Below are positions 63,131 to 64,000 of a stretch of 64,000 nt of DNA, piece after piece (position 1 is the stretch's first letter; every line of letters starts with the position of its first letter). Origin of the DNA: Castor canadensis. Taxonomy: Eukaryota > Chordata > Mammalia > Rodentia > Castoridae. The notes under the pieces were generated by a model. The model had not been told where the DNA came from. It saw only the letters and a list, made by a program, of their open reading frames with translations, and ran no database searches. The stretch covers positions 43,310,295 through 43,374,294 of the forward strand of contig NC_133389.1 in the NCBI RefSeq assembly GCF_047511655.1. The letters run 5' to 3'. A program made the position numbers and the translations under genes.

Positions 63131-64000
63131 ATCGCCCCTAGAAGTGGACTTTTAGGCTCCAGCTGATCTTTAGTTCACATCCTAGTTAGTGTTCCTAGGT
63201 GTGAGTTCATCTGTATTCGTTGATTCTAGAGTTTAACCCGAAACATATACAAACTCCTGGCACAAATTTAGTGGCAAAACATGAAGAGGTAAGTTTGGAA
63301 GTACTTAGGAAGTTGCCCATGTCAGAATCACTTTCTACCTTACATGCTTCTTCCACATACAGTGACTGCCAATTTAATTCCTTGTTCTATGACTTTTCAG
63401 GAAACAAGAGCAAATAGAACACATTTTGTTTAGGGAGTTAGGTTTCAGTATATCTCATCCGATCAAAGTCTGGGAAACTCTAATATGGGAAAATTATCTT
63501 CCAGAGATTTAGGACCTACAGATGATGTAGCTGACCTTAATATGGGCTCCTGTTAGCAAAACAAATATGACATTTTAAATACATAGGAAATACAAAAATC
63601 ATTCTCACATATTTATTTTTGTCAAATATGCCAGAAAGGCTCCTGACTTGGAACCTTGTCACAAGTCCTCATGTGAGAAAACCTAAGAAAAGGGTGCCAT
63701 GGGGCCATTCTTGGGTTCAGCTGAAGATTTCTCAATTTCCATCCCTCTGTAGGCATCCTTCTTGATCTCTGCAAACACTAAATGGCCCTAATGCTCCACC
63801 TGCCCATGTCATGTAAATGCCGTGTTTATAGGTCCTGTATTTTAATAGAATGATTTTGTCCTATGATGCCCAGTATGTTTTCTAAAGTGTGATTGCTAAT
63901 TTGGAATTTAATGTTTTATTTATTTTTATGGTCTCCCCTTAATTGTCATCTGTGTTATTCATACATGTTTCATGGCTTACGTGCTCAGGCAGGGATGATG
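63131..64000. other. Right edge, nothing recognised
   Basis: AT-rich sequence without gene or repeat calls. DSC1 would be expected beyond this edge if the mammalian desmosomal cadherin order holds. Confidence 0.55.

Overview
The window is vertebrate nuclear DNA: AT-rich, intron-bearing and full of degraded transposons, with no bacterial-style gene packing. Ancient MIR, old L1 and hAT copies mark it as placental mammal. Younger elements point to a rodent: tRNA/ID-like SINEs, dimeric and trimeric SINEs joining 7SL (B1/Alu-like) units to an ID-like unit, and L1 copies with a G-rich 3'UTR. From memory, the SINE types and L1 tail resemble those of Castorimorpha, most likely beaver. That placement is inference and was not searched.

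The only protein-coding gene I can support is the 5' part of desmoglein-1 (DSG1), on the minus strand. Exon 1 lies at 15385-15432, exon 2 at 5519-5554, exon 3 at 4798-4929, exon 4 at 3767-3922 and exon 5 at 1574-1718. All have GT donors and all internal exons have AG acceptors. They join in frame into 517 coding bases (172 codons plus one base). These encode the signal peptide, the propeptide with its furin-type site, the whole first cadherin repeat and the start of the second. The remaining exons lie off the left edge of the window.

From about 15.55 kb to 64 kb I find no recognised coding exon. In mammals the desmoglein and desmocollin arrays are transcribed outward from a shared interlocus region, so this stretch should be the DSG1-DSC1 interlocus. 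It holds MIRs, old L1s, a hAT-type element, ID-like SINEs, a trimeric SINE between two inverted CA/TG microsatellites, a scrambled L1 mosaic near 51-52 kb and an LTR-like block near 59 kb. One well-formed 53-base exon candidate lies at 58403-58455 on the DSG1 strand.

I found no undescribed multi-gene system. The points most worth a second look are the exon candidate, the L1 mosaic, the inverted SINE pair that fills much of DSG1 intron 2, the trimeric SINE and a strong G-quadruplex motif.
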